This document shows, in pieces, positions 42,298 to 49,966 of a DNA stretch of 64,000 nt. Source of the stretch: Iamia sp. SCSIO 61187 (GTDB taxonomy: Bacteria; Actinomycetota; Acidimicrobiia; Acidimicrobiales; Iamiaceae); contig NZ_CP050948.1 of NCBI RefSeq assembly GCF_019443745.1, positions 4,964,001-5,028,000 on the forward strand, written 5' to 3'. Numbering within the stretch: position 1 is the first letter of the stretch; each line of letters begins with the position of its first letter. Below the pieces are notes generated by a model, which ran no database searches, was not told the DNA's origin, and saw only the letters and a program-made list of their open reading frames with translations. Made by a program: the position numbers and the translations under genes.

Positions 42298-43676
42298 GGT
42301 GGTGTAGGTCGGCGTCGGTCTGGTCCTCGACGCTGGCTATCAGTGTGGCTCAGGCGGTGATGGCCAGGGGCGGCTCCTCGGGATCGGTCGTGTCGGCGGT
42401 GGCGTAGAGCTTGGCCATGGAGGCTTCTGAGAGGTAGCGGCGTTCGGCGACGGCCCATTCGTCGTGGGTCTCGACGACCACGGCGGTGATGAGCCGGGCG
42501 ACCGATGCGTCGTTGGGGAAGATCCCGACGACGTTGGTGCGACGCTTGATCTCGCCGTTGAGCCGCTCGAGCGGGTTCGTCGACCAGATCTTGCGCCAGT
42601 GCGCCTGGGGGAAGGCGGTGAAGGCCAACAGGTCCTCGGCGGCGTCGCCGAGGAGGGCCGCAACGTCGGGGAACTGGGCGGCAAGCATGGCCTGGACTTC
42701 GTCGAGCTGGGCGCGGACGTGGGCGGCGTCGGGTTGGGCGAACACGGTCCGGATGGCGGCGGCGACCATCTCGACCGACGCCTTCGGCACGCGAGCGAGG
42801 ACGTTGCGCATGAAGTGGACCCGGCAGCGCTGCCACGCCGAGCCCACGAAGGTCGACTCGATCGCGGCCTTGAGGCCGAGGTGGTGATCGGAGATCACCA
42901 GCTGCACCCCGGCCAGGCCCCGGGCGCGGAGGCCCTTGAAGAACGCGGTCCAGAAGGCCCCGGACTCACTGTCGCCGACCTCGACGCCAAGGACCTCCCG
43001 GTCGCCGTTGGCGGTCACGCCGGTGGCGACCACCACGGCTCGGGACACGACGCGGCCGTTGATGCGACCCTTGACGTAGGTGGCATCGGCGAACACGTAC
43101 GGGAACTCGACATGGCCCAGCGAGCGGGTGCGGAACGCCTCGAGGTCCCGGTCGAGCTCGGCGCAGATCCGCGACACCTCTGACTTGGAGATCCCCGAGC
43201 TGACACCGAGGGCGGCGACGAGGTCGTCGACCTTGCGCGTCGAGACGCCGTGGACCCAGGCCTCCATGACCACTGCGAACAGGGCCCGGTCGATGCGGCG
43301 GCGCCGCTCGAGCAGCGACGGGAAGAACGACCCAGTCCGCAGCTTGGGGATCTTGAGCTCGACGTCACCGGCCGGGGTCGCCAACAACCGGGGGCGGTGC
43401 CCGTTGCGCTGCGCGGTCCGGGCGTCGGTGCGTTCATGGGGCGCGGCGCCTATCACGGCGGTCGCTTCGGCCTCGATCAACTGCTGGAGGATCCACTCCA
43501 GGCTCGTGCGGATGGTGTCGGTCAGCTCCCCGGCGCGCAACGCGTCGAGCAGCTCGGACAGGTCAGACTCTGAGAGGGCCACCGGCGGTGTCTCCTTGTT
43601 CGTATCCCGGCTAGGACACGTCGAGGATCTCGCCGGTGGCCCACCCAAGTGGTGGACCCCGCCGACCTACACCACC
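42298..43676 (-). mobile_element. IS256-family insertion sequence
   Basis: About 1379 bp bounded by 17-base identical inverted ends: GGTGGTGTAGGTCGGCG at 42298-42314 and its complement at 43660-43676. Contains one transposase gene. The flanks show no evident target duplication, so either ends extend a few bases or one flank has changed. It splits the ParB-like pseudogene. Confidence 0.8.
42350..43582 (-). CDS. IS256-family (mutator-type) transposase
   Basis: 410 aa, GTG at 43582 with GGAGA upstream. EAEATAVIGAAPHERTDARTAQRNGHRPR, then LKIPKLRTGSFFPSLLERRRRIDRAL, FPYVFADATYVKGR (first Asp), VQLVISDHHLGLKAAI (second Asp) and WSTNPLERLNGEIKRRTNVVGIFPN (Glu) give the DDE set of IS256. Full length with no internal break, so possibly active. 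Confidence 0.92.
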   Translation of the reverse strand: MALSESDLSELLDALRAGELTDTIRTSLEWILQQLIEAEATAVIGAAPHERTDARTAQRNGHRPRLLATPAGDVELKIPKLRTGSFFPSLLERRRRIDRALFAVVMEAWVHGVSTRKVDDLVAALGVSSGISKSEVSRICAELDRDLEAFRTRSLGHVEFPYVFADATYVKGRINGRVVSRAVVVATGVTANGDREVLGVEVGDSESGAFWTAFFKGLRARGLAGVQLVISDHHLGLKAAIESTFVGSAWQRCRVHFMRNVLARVPKASVEMVAAAIRTVFAQPDAAHVRAQLDEVQAMLAAQFPDVAALLGDAAEDLLAFTAFPQAHWRKIWSTNPLERLNGEIKRRTNVVGIFPNDASVARLITAVVVETHDEWAVAERRYLSEASMAKLYATADTTDPEEPPLAITA

Positions 43677-43884
43677 CCAGGGGACACGATCCTGTCGTAG
43701 AGGCCCTGGCGCGTCCTGGAGGCCTGCGCCACGGCGTCTGCGCCGTCGGTGCCGGACCTCGGCCCCGGTCGAGGAACAGGGTCCCGATGTCTCGGCCGCA
43801 GAGCTCCGGGGCGCGCGACACCTGCGGTCGGAGGAGATCGAGGTCCGTGGGGACCGGGGCTTCACTGTCACACACCCCCGTCAT
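43677..43884 (-). pseudogene. 5' fragment of the IS-split gene
   Basis: Starts at ATG 43884 (MTGVCDSEAPVPTDLDLL, then ELCGRDIGTLFLDRG). Good codon pattern then continues in another frame (SGTDGADAVAQASRTRQGLYDRI) up to the IS end. Together with 41793-42297 it probably formed one gene of about 230-240 codons. Function unknown beyond the ParB-like 3' half. Confidence 0.45.
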
Positions 43885-43895
43885 GATGGGGTGTG
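43861..43895 (+). promoter_or_regulatory. Promoter block shared with the DUF6361 operon (copy A)
   Basis: Begins TTCACTGTCACAC then CCCCGT; the same block TTCGCTGTCACACCCCCGT occurs at 48711, and in both cases its first base lies exactly 68 bases before the ATG. Here CACACCCC and GGGGTGTG (43871-43878 and 43888-43895) make a stem. Suggests shared regulation of the two loci. Confidence 0.5.
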
Positions 43896-43928
43896 CTCGA
43901 CGAGGTGCGTCGAGAGGGAGGGGATCTC

Positions 43929-44465
43929 ATGGTTGTCGACGATCGAGGTGGGGTGACGGCGGCGCAGGTCATGGCGGCCGTGCTGGGAGTGCCGGGTGTG
44001 CGCGCCATGGCGGGGATCGACAGCGTGACGGTGTGGCCCGGCGGCGATGCACCTGCTGTCGAGCTCGACGTGCGCACCGTCGTCGGAGTGGAGCAGATCC
44101 GGTCGCCTCAGGGCGCACCCTCCGTCCGGCTGGCGCTGGCCGTCGGCACCGGGCGTCCGCTGCCCCTGGTCATCGTGCAGAGCGATGTGGCGTTCGTCCC
44201 GGACGTGGAGGGCGGTCGACGACGGGTCGGTGGGGCGTCCTCCTCCTCTCTCGTCACCGTGGCCGACCTTCCGCCGATGCTCGGCTGGAGCGAGGTGCTC
44301 CGGTGCCTGGACGCCCTCGAGGGTTCGCTGAGCAACCTGGACCGGGCGCAGGCCCAGACCCTGGTCGCCGCCGCAGGAGTGGAGGGCGCCCGCCGCTCCG
44401 GGGTCGACACCTCCCCCGCCGAGGCCCGCCTCGATGCCGCCATCGCCCGGGCCGCGTCCTGGTGA
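43929..44465 (+). CDS. Hypothetical protein
   Basis: 178 aa from ATG 43929 with GGAGGGGATCTC upstream. MVVDDRGGVTAAQVMAAVLGVPGVRAMAGIDSVTVWPGGDAPAVELDVRT reads as a compact alpha/beta start, followed by a Gly/Ser loop and a helical tail. No family recognised. Carries the promoter block shared with the DUF6361 operon. Confidence 0.6.
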   Translation: MVVDDRGGVTAAQVMAAVLGVPGVRAMAGIDSVTVWPGGDAPAVELDVRTVVGVEQIRSPQGAPSVRLALAVGTGRPLPLVIVQSDVAFVPDVEGGRRRVGGASSSSLVTVADLPPMLGWSEVLRCLDALEGSLSNLDRAQAQTLVAAAGVEGARRSGVDTSPAEARLDAAIARAASW

Positions 44466-44529
44466 CCGTCGAGGTGATGAGCCCCACCGCTGGCCACGTC
44501 GCACGACCGCTCACCAGAAGGAGGAGCCT

Positions 44530-44718
44530 GTGATCGAGTTCTACAAGGTGGCGAACGGGACGCTCATCGGAACGCTCGACCCCTTCACGATGGAGCCGAG
44601 CAACGGGACCGTCGCGTCGGTGGTGCGGGCCAAGCGGGAGATGGGTTGGTCGGACGAGCAGATCCTCCTCTGGGCCGACGGCTGGTCCAACGGATACTTC
44701 GCCAGCCGCCGGGTCTGA
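44530..44718 (+). CDS. Small hypothetical protein
   Basis: 62 aa, GTG at 44530 behind GGAGGA. MIEFYKVANGTLIGTLDPF, then RAKREMGWSDEQILLWADGWSNGYFASRRV. Good codon pattern and a strong ribosome site support it. Follows the 43929 gene by 64 bases, perhaps co-transcribed. No family recognised. Confidence 0.55.
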   Translation: MIEFYKVANGTLIGTLDPFTMEPSNGTVASVVRAKREMGWSDEQILLWADGWSNGYFASRRV

Positions 44719-44833
44719 GTTGAGTCCGGCCGCTGGGGCCCGACGGGACCGCCACGTTGAGGCGGTGACCGGAGAAGACGAACTCAGCGCCCCCGCCGCA
44801 CTCTGCGCGCCACGACGTCATGGTGAAGAATGG

Positions 44834-46054
44834 CTAGCCCCATCGTGCCTCAGTCGCCCGTGCGAAGCGGTCTTTGCCGAGCGGGTCGAGCTCCACCATC
44901 CTTTGGGCTGCGGCGGGCGGTTGCGCATCGAGTTCGTTGAGGGTCCATTGGGTCGGATGCGCAGGGTCAGCGATCCCAGGCACGAGCCGGTCGTCGAAGT
45001 CATCCCAACACAGCATGACTGCGCCGGGGATGCTCCGCTCGAGGATCTCTCCGACATCTGGGTGCACGAAGGCGATGCCTAGCCATTCGGCCCCTGCATC
45101 GTCGATGACCACTGCTGTTGCGGGTTGGTCAAGGATCTCGGCCTGTGCGCTGGTGGCTTCGGCGTCCACCAACGCCAGCACATCGGCGTCCGGGGCACTG
45201 GCTGGCACGACCACGATCGAGGTCATCCCGTTCATCGGCGACGTCGTTCGCTCACCGACTTCGTAGTGGCTCCAGGCCAGGTCGGTCCCGTGGGACGTAG
45301 GGATGACGGACTGGATGTGGAGGAACTGGGGGTGCTCGAGCTGTGAAGGCCGGATCAGGTCGGCGCCGATGTCGGCGGGTTGCCACCGGTCGCCTGCTGC
45401 TCGCCAGAGCTCGCCATTGATCCAAACGGTTGTCCAGGCGTTCAACGAGGGCGGCGGAAGCAGGGCCTCTACGGCGGCCTGATCGCCAGGCTTGAGCTCG
45501 GGGTGGGTGAGGCGGGTCACGAAGCCCCAGTAGTCCTCCGAGCTCAGTGTGAGTGCAGCCTCGTTCGCGTCCTTTGCCCGGAACCAAGGTTGCCTGAGAT
45601 CGTTCGAGTCCTCCACGAAGGAACAGCCCACGCTCCACAGGTCACCGCCGACCCGTTCGGCCCAGATCCCCCCCGCTGGCGAGCCGCCTGGGCTCCCCCG
45701 GCCCGGCATCTTGAGCTGAGCGCTGATCGTGTCGTGAGCGGCCACTGACAACGGCGGGTTCTCTGGCACGAAGCGGATGTCCTCGGCCCAGTGGGACACC
45801 CATGTCGTCCCGTTGATCTCGACGTCGAGGGCGTCCCCCCTGAGGCGGGCTGCGATGCTCCAGTCGGGCAACTGGTCGCTGACGATCGACCACGATCCGG
45901 AAGCGTCGACGGCGCTGAGATCTTCGACGGTGGCCAGCGCATCGGAGAGCGACGCAAGTCGCCGGCCGGTCGATTTCACGACGACCCCGCCGTCGACGGC
46001 GCTCACCGAGTCGACGGATCGTCCGTCTCTGGAGATCTTGTAGAGCAGGCTCAT
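44834..46054 (-). CDS. Hypothetical protein, atypical composition
   Basis: 406 aa from ATG 46054 (MSLLYKISRDGRSVDSVSAVDGG). An in-frame ATG at 46198 would overlap the start of the divergent gene, so the shorter form is preferred. TLSSEDYWGFVTRLTHPELKPGDQAAVEALLPPP and a long beta-rich middle are visible, but no known domain. Codon use is less GC3-biased than in neighbours, suggesting acquired DNA. Confidence 0.6.
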   Translation of the reverse strand: MSLLYKISRDGRSVDSVSAVDGGVVVKSTGRRLASLSDALATVEDLSAVDASGSWSIVSDQLPDWSIAARLRGDALDVEINGTTWVSHWAEDIRFVPENPPLSVAAHDTISAQLKMPGRGSPGGSPAGGIWAERVGGDLWSVGCSFVEDSNDLRQPWFRAKDANEAALTLSSEDYWGFVTRLTHPELKPGDQAAVEALLPPPSLNAWTTVWINGELWRAAGDRWQPADIGADLIRPSQLEHPQFLHIQSVIPTSHGTDLAWSHYEVGERTTSPMNGMTSIVVVPASAPDADVLALVDAEATSAQAEILDQPATAVVIDDAGAEWLGIAFVHPDVGEILERSIPGAVMLCWDDFDDRLVPGIADPAHPTQWTLNELDAQPPAAAQRMVELDPLGKDRFARATEARWG

Positions 46055-46196
46055 GCCAGTGACCCAACGACCCTCGCCGATTCCGCCGTAGCGGAACGTA
46101 CCGCAACTGCGACAGGGGGCCCGGTCATCGGCAACAGCTCGGCTCAGCTCAGCTCGATCCTTGATCCTCGCCCCGTTCAGCCGACGAGAGGTCACC

Positions 46197-47183
46197 ATGG
46201 GGGCCGATCAGGACCTGGGTTGGGACGGTGGGTGGACCGACATGGTCGACCACGGCCATGACTTGGGCGAGTACATGCTTCAAGCTGAGCACCCTTACGA
46301 CAGGGATGACGGGTACATCCCACCGCCACGTTCGGCGACTCGCCACGAGTTGACGTCCCGGCCGTTCTCCGACCCAGCGTCGGACATGGACGACGGCACG
46401 CTGCCAGCACTCGCGTCGCCGATCGTCATGGCGAGCTCGGCGCCCGTCGTTCGGACGCGAGCCCGATCAGGACCGCCAGAATCAGGTTCCTCAAGCGCAC
46501 CCCGGCCGACCGTGTCGCCGGAGCAGGCCCGAGCCGAGCTTCAGCGGCGCCAGTCCAACCGCGAGGTGAAGAAGACCGGCCGGGGGACGAGGCGGAAGCT
46601 CTCACCTCACCTGAGGCACCTTGGCCACGTTTCGGGGCATGACCTAGCCGTAATCGCTCGTGGCGGGTCGAGAGCCGCTAGCGAACCGCGCCAACAGGGC
46701 CTCCAAGAGAGACCTGGCAGCGAGCCGGCAGCCCGTCAGCGCCTACGCGTCGATCCCTCCGATCGCACTCGAAGTCGGGCGGCGAAGGCGGCAACGTCTG
46801 CCGGTGTGAAGGTGGACGAGGTACTCGAGGTGGTCTGCGGGCTTGGGTCAACCGAGGCGAAGGCCGATCGTCTCGGATGGCCCCAGAGCCAGGTTGTCCT
46901 CGTTCGCAAGGCCTACGACGACACCAAGTCCGGAGCTGCTGACGCCGGCCCGCCTCGACGAGTCGGCCGCTCCACCGGCGTTACAAGTTCGGCGCGCGCG
47001 ACCGCTCGACGGGCCTCCACACGCACACCTAAGCCGACCCGAGGCAAGACCAGCAGAGCGAAGCCCGCTGGCAAGGGCGGAGCAAAGCCGCAGACCAAGA
47101 GTGGAGCTCACACGAGTCGGGTGCCGGCCCTCGCGCAGGTGAGTCCCAGATCGACCTACCCCGAAGCCACTCGGGCCTGGTGA
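46197..47183 (+). CDS. Hypothetical protein with disordered basic tail
   Basis: 328 aa from ATG 46197 (GAGAGG upstream). Acidic/aromatic N-terminus (GWDGGWTDMVDHGHDLGEYMLQAEHPYDRDDGY). The middle VKVDEVLEVVCGLGSTEAKADRLGWPQSQVVLVRKAYDD may be a small helical DNA-binding unit. The C-terminus (about 255-328) is Arg/Lys/Ala/Pro/Thr rich, histone-H1-like. Function unknown; divergent from the gene at 46054. Codon bias is weaker than average. Confidence 0.5.
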   Translation: MGADQDLGWDGGWTDMVDHGHDLGEYMLQAEHPYDRDDGYIPPPRSATRHELTSRPFSDPASDMDDGTLPALASPIVMASSAPVVRTRARSGPPESGSSSAPRPTVSPEQARAELQRRQSNREVKKTGRGTRRKLSPHLRHLGHVSGHDLAVIARGGSRAASEPRQQGLQERPGSEPAARQRLRVDPSDRTRSRAAKAATSAGVKVDEVLEVVCGLGSTEAKADRLGWPQSQVVLVRKAYDDTKSGAADAGPPRRVGRSTGVTSSARATARRASTRTPKPTRGKTSRAKPAGKGGAKPQTKSGAHTSRVPALAQVSPRSTYPEATRAW

Positions 47184-47317
47184 CGCAGGCCAACCACACG
47201 ATCCGTAGCAGAGCTCTCCACCCAGCCGGCGGTGCGCCGTTCCAGGCAATCCAAGGGCAACCTCTCCAACCGCAGGCTTCGCTCCTCGTCCGGCCAGTCG
47301 ATGCACGTGGCTCCGGT

Positions 47318-48664
47318 TCAGAGCAACGCACGGAGCTCTGGTGCCCGGATCCGCAGGATGTCGGAGGCCACTCCGTTGCGGAACTCGACCCCCTCGTCCT
47401 CGAGGGCTTGCTGCTGGGACCTGCCGTCCTCAGGATCGCTCCAGGTGAAGCCGTCGCGGGCTCGCCCGTCGCCTCCGATGACCCGGTGGGCGTTCGGGCA
47501 TCTCGAGCACTTCATGATGTGCTGGCCGAGGGGCTGGGCGGCCGTGCCCACCAGCTCGGCGAGGTCGCCGTAGGTCGTCCATCGTCCAGTGGGGATGGAC
47601 GCCATCAGGTCGTGGAGGGGCTGCCAGTCGAAGGCGCCTCCTCCTCCGGGCCCGGCGGCATCGGTGAGCGAGCGTCCGTCGGGTAGGCGCCACCAGCTCG
47701 GTCCGCGGGTGGATCGGGTCGCGCCGGCAGCTTCGAGGAGGATCCGGCTCACGATGGCGGTCGGTCGGTAGGCCAGCCCATCGGCCGCCCAGATCAGGGG
47801 GGCACGGGTGCTGTTGGTCCACGTGGCCTGCCCACGGGACGGGTTCTCTGCGATCCACTCGACGATCAGGTCGCGGACCTCAGGCGACACCTCGGTCGTC
47901 GGGTCGAGTACCAAAGCGGTGCCATCGGCGACCGACCCGTCACGCACGAGGCGCACCACCGTGCTCGCCTCTCGACTCTTGGTCCGCTTCCTCCCTGCGC
48001 CGTCGGTCTGCTCGCGGAGGGGTGTCACGAGCAGCTCGTCGACTTCGGGCAGGGGGTACAGCTGCGACACCGTCACCACGGTGCGGTCGCCGAAGACCCG
48101 GTAGGCCTGCACGGTCTGCAGGGTGATGTCGAGCCCCATGGAGGTGAGCCACACAACGGACGCGGTGACGACGGGCGGGAACGACCCGGCGACGATCACG
48201 ATGCGCGGCCGTGCGAGTGCGTCCACGTCGAGCTCGGTGGCATGGGCGAGGAGCAGGTCCAGCGCTGCGTCGGCATCGGTCGGCGCGCCCCGGCGGGTGA
48301 GGAACGCTGCGTGGTGCTCAGCGAGGGTCTCTTCGTCGAAGCGGCTGGCGAGTGCGGCGTACTTGATGGACTGCATCTCGACGGTCTCGGGTGCACGGTC
48401 CCGCTTGAGCTCGGCCACGACGAGGCGACCATCGGTCCCGAGGCCGAGCACGTCGAGCCGGTCGCGCTCCCGGTCTCCCGATGCGGATCGCCACCGGTCG
48501 AACTCGAAGGCGACGACCATCACGTCTTCGCCGAGGATCTCGGGGTGGGCGAGGACCCACTCCTGCAGGTCGTCTCGCTCCCGCAGCCCGGCCTCAGCCA
48601 GCGAGATGGGCGTCGCAGGCGTCGCGCCCGCCGCGTCGACCGTGTACACCCGTTCACCGCTCAT
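47318..48664 (-). CDS. PD-(D/E)XK nuclease-like protein fused to an alkyltransferase-like (ATL) domain
   Basis: 448 aa. Residues 20-130: nuclease core DRLDVLGLGTDGRLVVAELKRDRA (D...ExK) as in NucS/DUF91 endonucleases. Middle 200-330: SPEVRDLIVEWIAENPSRGQATWTNSTRAPLIWAADG, a DUF4357-like spacer. C-terminus about 350-430: IPTGRWTTYGDLAELVGTAAQPLGQHI and CPNAHRVIGGDG, the MGMT/ATL DNA-binding domain with the reactive PCHRV Cys replaced (NAHRV), so no alkyl transfer. Such ATL domains bind and flag alkylated or odd bases, so the fusion could cut near modified DNA. Divergent from the DUF6361 operon. Confidence 0.72.
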   Translation of the reverse strand: MSGERVYTVDAAGATPATPISLAEAGLRERDDLQEWVLAHPEILGEDVMVVAFEFDRWRSASGDRERDRLDVLGLGTDGRLVVAELKRDRAPETVEMQSIKYAALASRFDEETLAEHHAAFLTRRGAPTDADAALDLLLAHATELDVDALARPRIVIVAGSFPPVVTASVVWLTSMGLDITLQTVQAYRVFGDRTVVTVSQLYPLPEVDELLVTPLREQTDGAGRKRTKSREASTVVRLVRDGSVADGTALVLDPTTEVSPEVRDLIVEWIAENPSRGQATWTNSTRAPLIWAADGLAYRPTAIVSRILLEAAGATRSTRGPSWWRLPDGRSLTDAAGPGGGGAFDWQPLHDLMASIPTGRWTTYGDLAELVGTAAQPLGQHIMKCSRCPNAHRVIGGDGRARDGFTWSDPEDGRSQQQALEDEGVEFRNGVASDILRIRAPELRALL

Positions 48665-48710
48665 GGACGAACCTCCCCTGCCGACCCTAGGCGTAGGTGG
48701 GTAGGCGGTC

Positions 48711-48733
48711 TTCGCTGTCACACCCCCGTGACA
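48711..48733 (+). promoter_or_regulatory. Promoter block of the DUF6361 operon (copy B) with dyad
   Basis: TTCGCTGTCACACCCCCGTGACA contains the dyad TGTCAC (48716-48721) and GTGACA (48728-48733). It begins 68 bases before the DUF6361 ATG, exactly as the matching block at 43861 does before its gene. It also lies 52 bases beyond the start of the divergent nuclease-ATL gene, so one site could control both. Confidence 0.55.
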
Positions 48734-48778
48734 CGATGCCTGGGCGTCCCGAGGGGGCGCGGGCGGGAGGAGGGGACC

Positions 48779-49966
48779 ATGGCCGTCGCGACGTTCACGT
48801 GGCTGGACCACAACGACGAGGATGCGCAGCGGGTGCGGGAGGCGCTGGCCGCCTTCGACTCGCCCGGGATGATCGACCCGCTTGGCTTCGGGCCGGTGCG
48901 GGATGCGTTCAGCGAGCTGCTGTTCCCTGGCATCAGCACGGTCCAGACCCGAGCCCGCTACTTCCTCCTGGTGCCCTGGGTGTACCAGCGCCTCGACCTG
49001 GAGGGTGTGCGCAGCAGCGACGGAGCGGCGCAAGCTCGGGAGTGGGAGGTCGCTCTGATCGGTGCTCTGCTGGCCGGGTCGACGGACCCGTCGGGCATCA
49101 TCGGCCGCGAATCGCGGGACGGCACGAAGCAGCTCCCGAGCCAGATCTACTGGGGCGGGCTCGGGCGCTGGGAGGTCCGCCTCTTCTCCGGTACCCGTCG
49201 GGAGTACGTCGCCGGGATCGACCGCCGACGTGCTCGTCGGCGACGCGCCGATGACGAAGGGGGCGGCCAGGGCGAGCTGTGGCACGTCTTGCCCCCCATG
49301 CCGGAGGACGTGTTCGACGAGTGCACCCTGGCGCTGGAGCCCGGGGAGGCCGAGTACCTCCGTGCCCGCGTCCTCGCGTCGATCCCCGACTCCTTCCTGG
49401 CCGACCTGATGCGCGCCCCGAGCGACGGTGACCTCGGCGACTGGCCGTGGGATGCCGACGGTGCGAGCGCCGCGAACGGTGAGGTGCTGCACCACGCCCG
49501 GCTGTTCTCGCTCGTGTCGTGGGGTGCCAACCTGCTCTACAACCGGGTGCTGGAGGATCGCTACCTGGCCGACGGCACGGGCGACTTCGGAGGAGCGCCC
49601 GACTCGCTCCTCGCGGACTGGGTCGAGGCGATGCAGGCGGAAGCCGCCGAGCTCGCGCCTTGGGGCGAGGACCTCGACCGGCTGTGGTCCATCGTCGCCC
49701 GAGTCAACCCCCGCGTCCTCCGGCTCCGGCCGTTCGTCGACTCCTGGTTGGTGCGGGCGATCGCCGATCCCGGCTCGATTGCCCGCGACGCAGCGGTGAT
49801 GGCCGACCTCGTGGCACGCGAGGCGTCGATCAAGGGACACCGAGCTCGGCTGTCCAGCAAGAGGGCTCGGGAGACGAGCAGCGGCATGCAAGGACAGGTC
49901 CGGATGGCGTTCCGTTGGCAGCAGGTGAGCGACATCGTCACCGACATCCGGGAGGGCCTCGTCTGA
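48779..49966 (+). CDS. DUF6361-family protein (first gene of candidate defence operon)
   Basis: 395 aa, start behind GGAGGAGGGG. FTWLDHNDEDAQRVREALAAF, then DPLGFGPVRDAFSELLFPGISTVQTRARYFLLVPWVYQRLDLEG, is the DUF6361 signature (WLDHS...DELGIG.IRD..LFPG.ST.QTRARYFLFVPW). The rest is helical. Families with this pattern are, as I recall, found next to PLD-like and helicase genes, as here: the stop overlaps the PLD start (TGATG). Biochemistry unknown; no catalytic motif is obvious. Confidence 0.75.
   Translation: MAVATFTWLDHNDEDAQRVREALAAFDSPGMIDPLGFGPVRDAFSELLFPGISTVQTRARYFLLVPWVYQRLDLEGVRSSDGAAQAREWEVALIGALLAGSTDPSGIIGRESRDGTKQLPSQIYWGGLGRWEVRLFSGTRREYVAGIDRRRARRRRADDEGGGQGELWHVLPPMPEDVFDECTLALEPGEAEYLRARVLASIPDSFLADLMRAPSDGDLGDWPWDADGASAANGEVLHHARLFSLVSWGANLLYNRVLEDRYLADGTGDFGGAPDSLLADWVEAMQAEAAELAPWGEDLDRLWSIVARVNPRVLRLRPFVDSWLVRAIADPGSIARDAAVMADLVAREASIKGHRARLSSKRARETSSGMQGQVRMAFRWQQVSDIVTDIREGLV

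Noticed and set aside
42290-43684. An 8-bp target duplication around the IS256 element
   Set aside because: Flanks TCCCGCGA and CCAGGGGA do not match; I could not place a convincing duplication.
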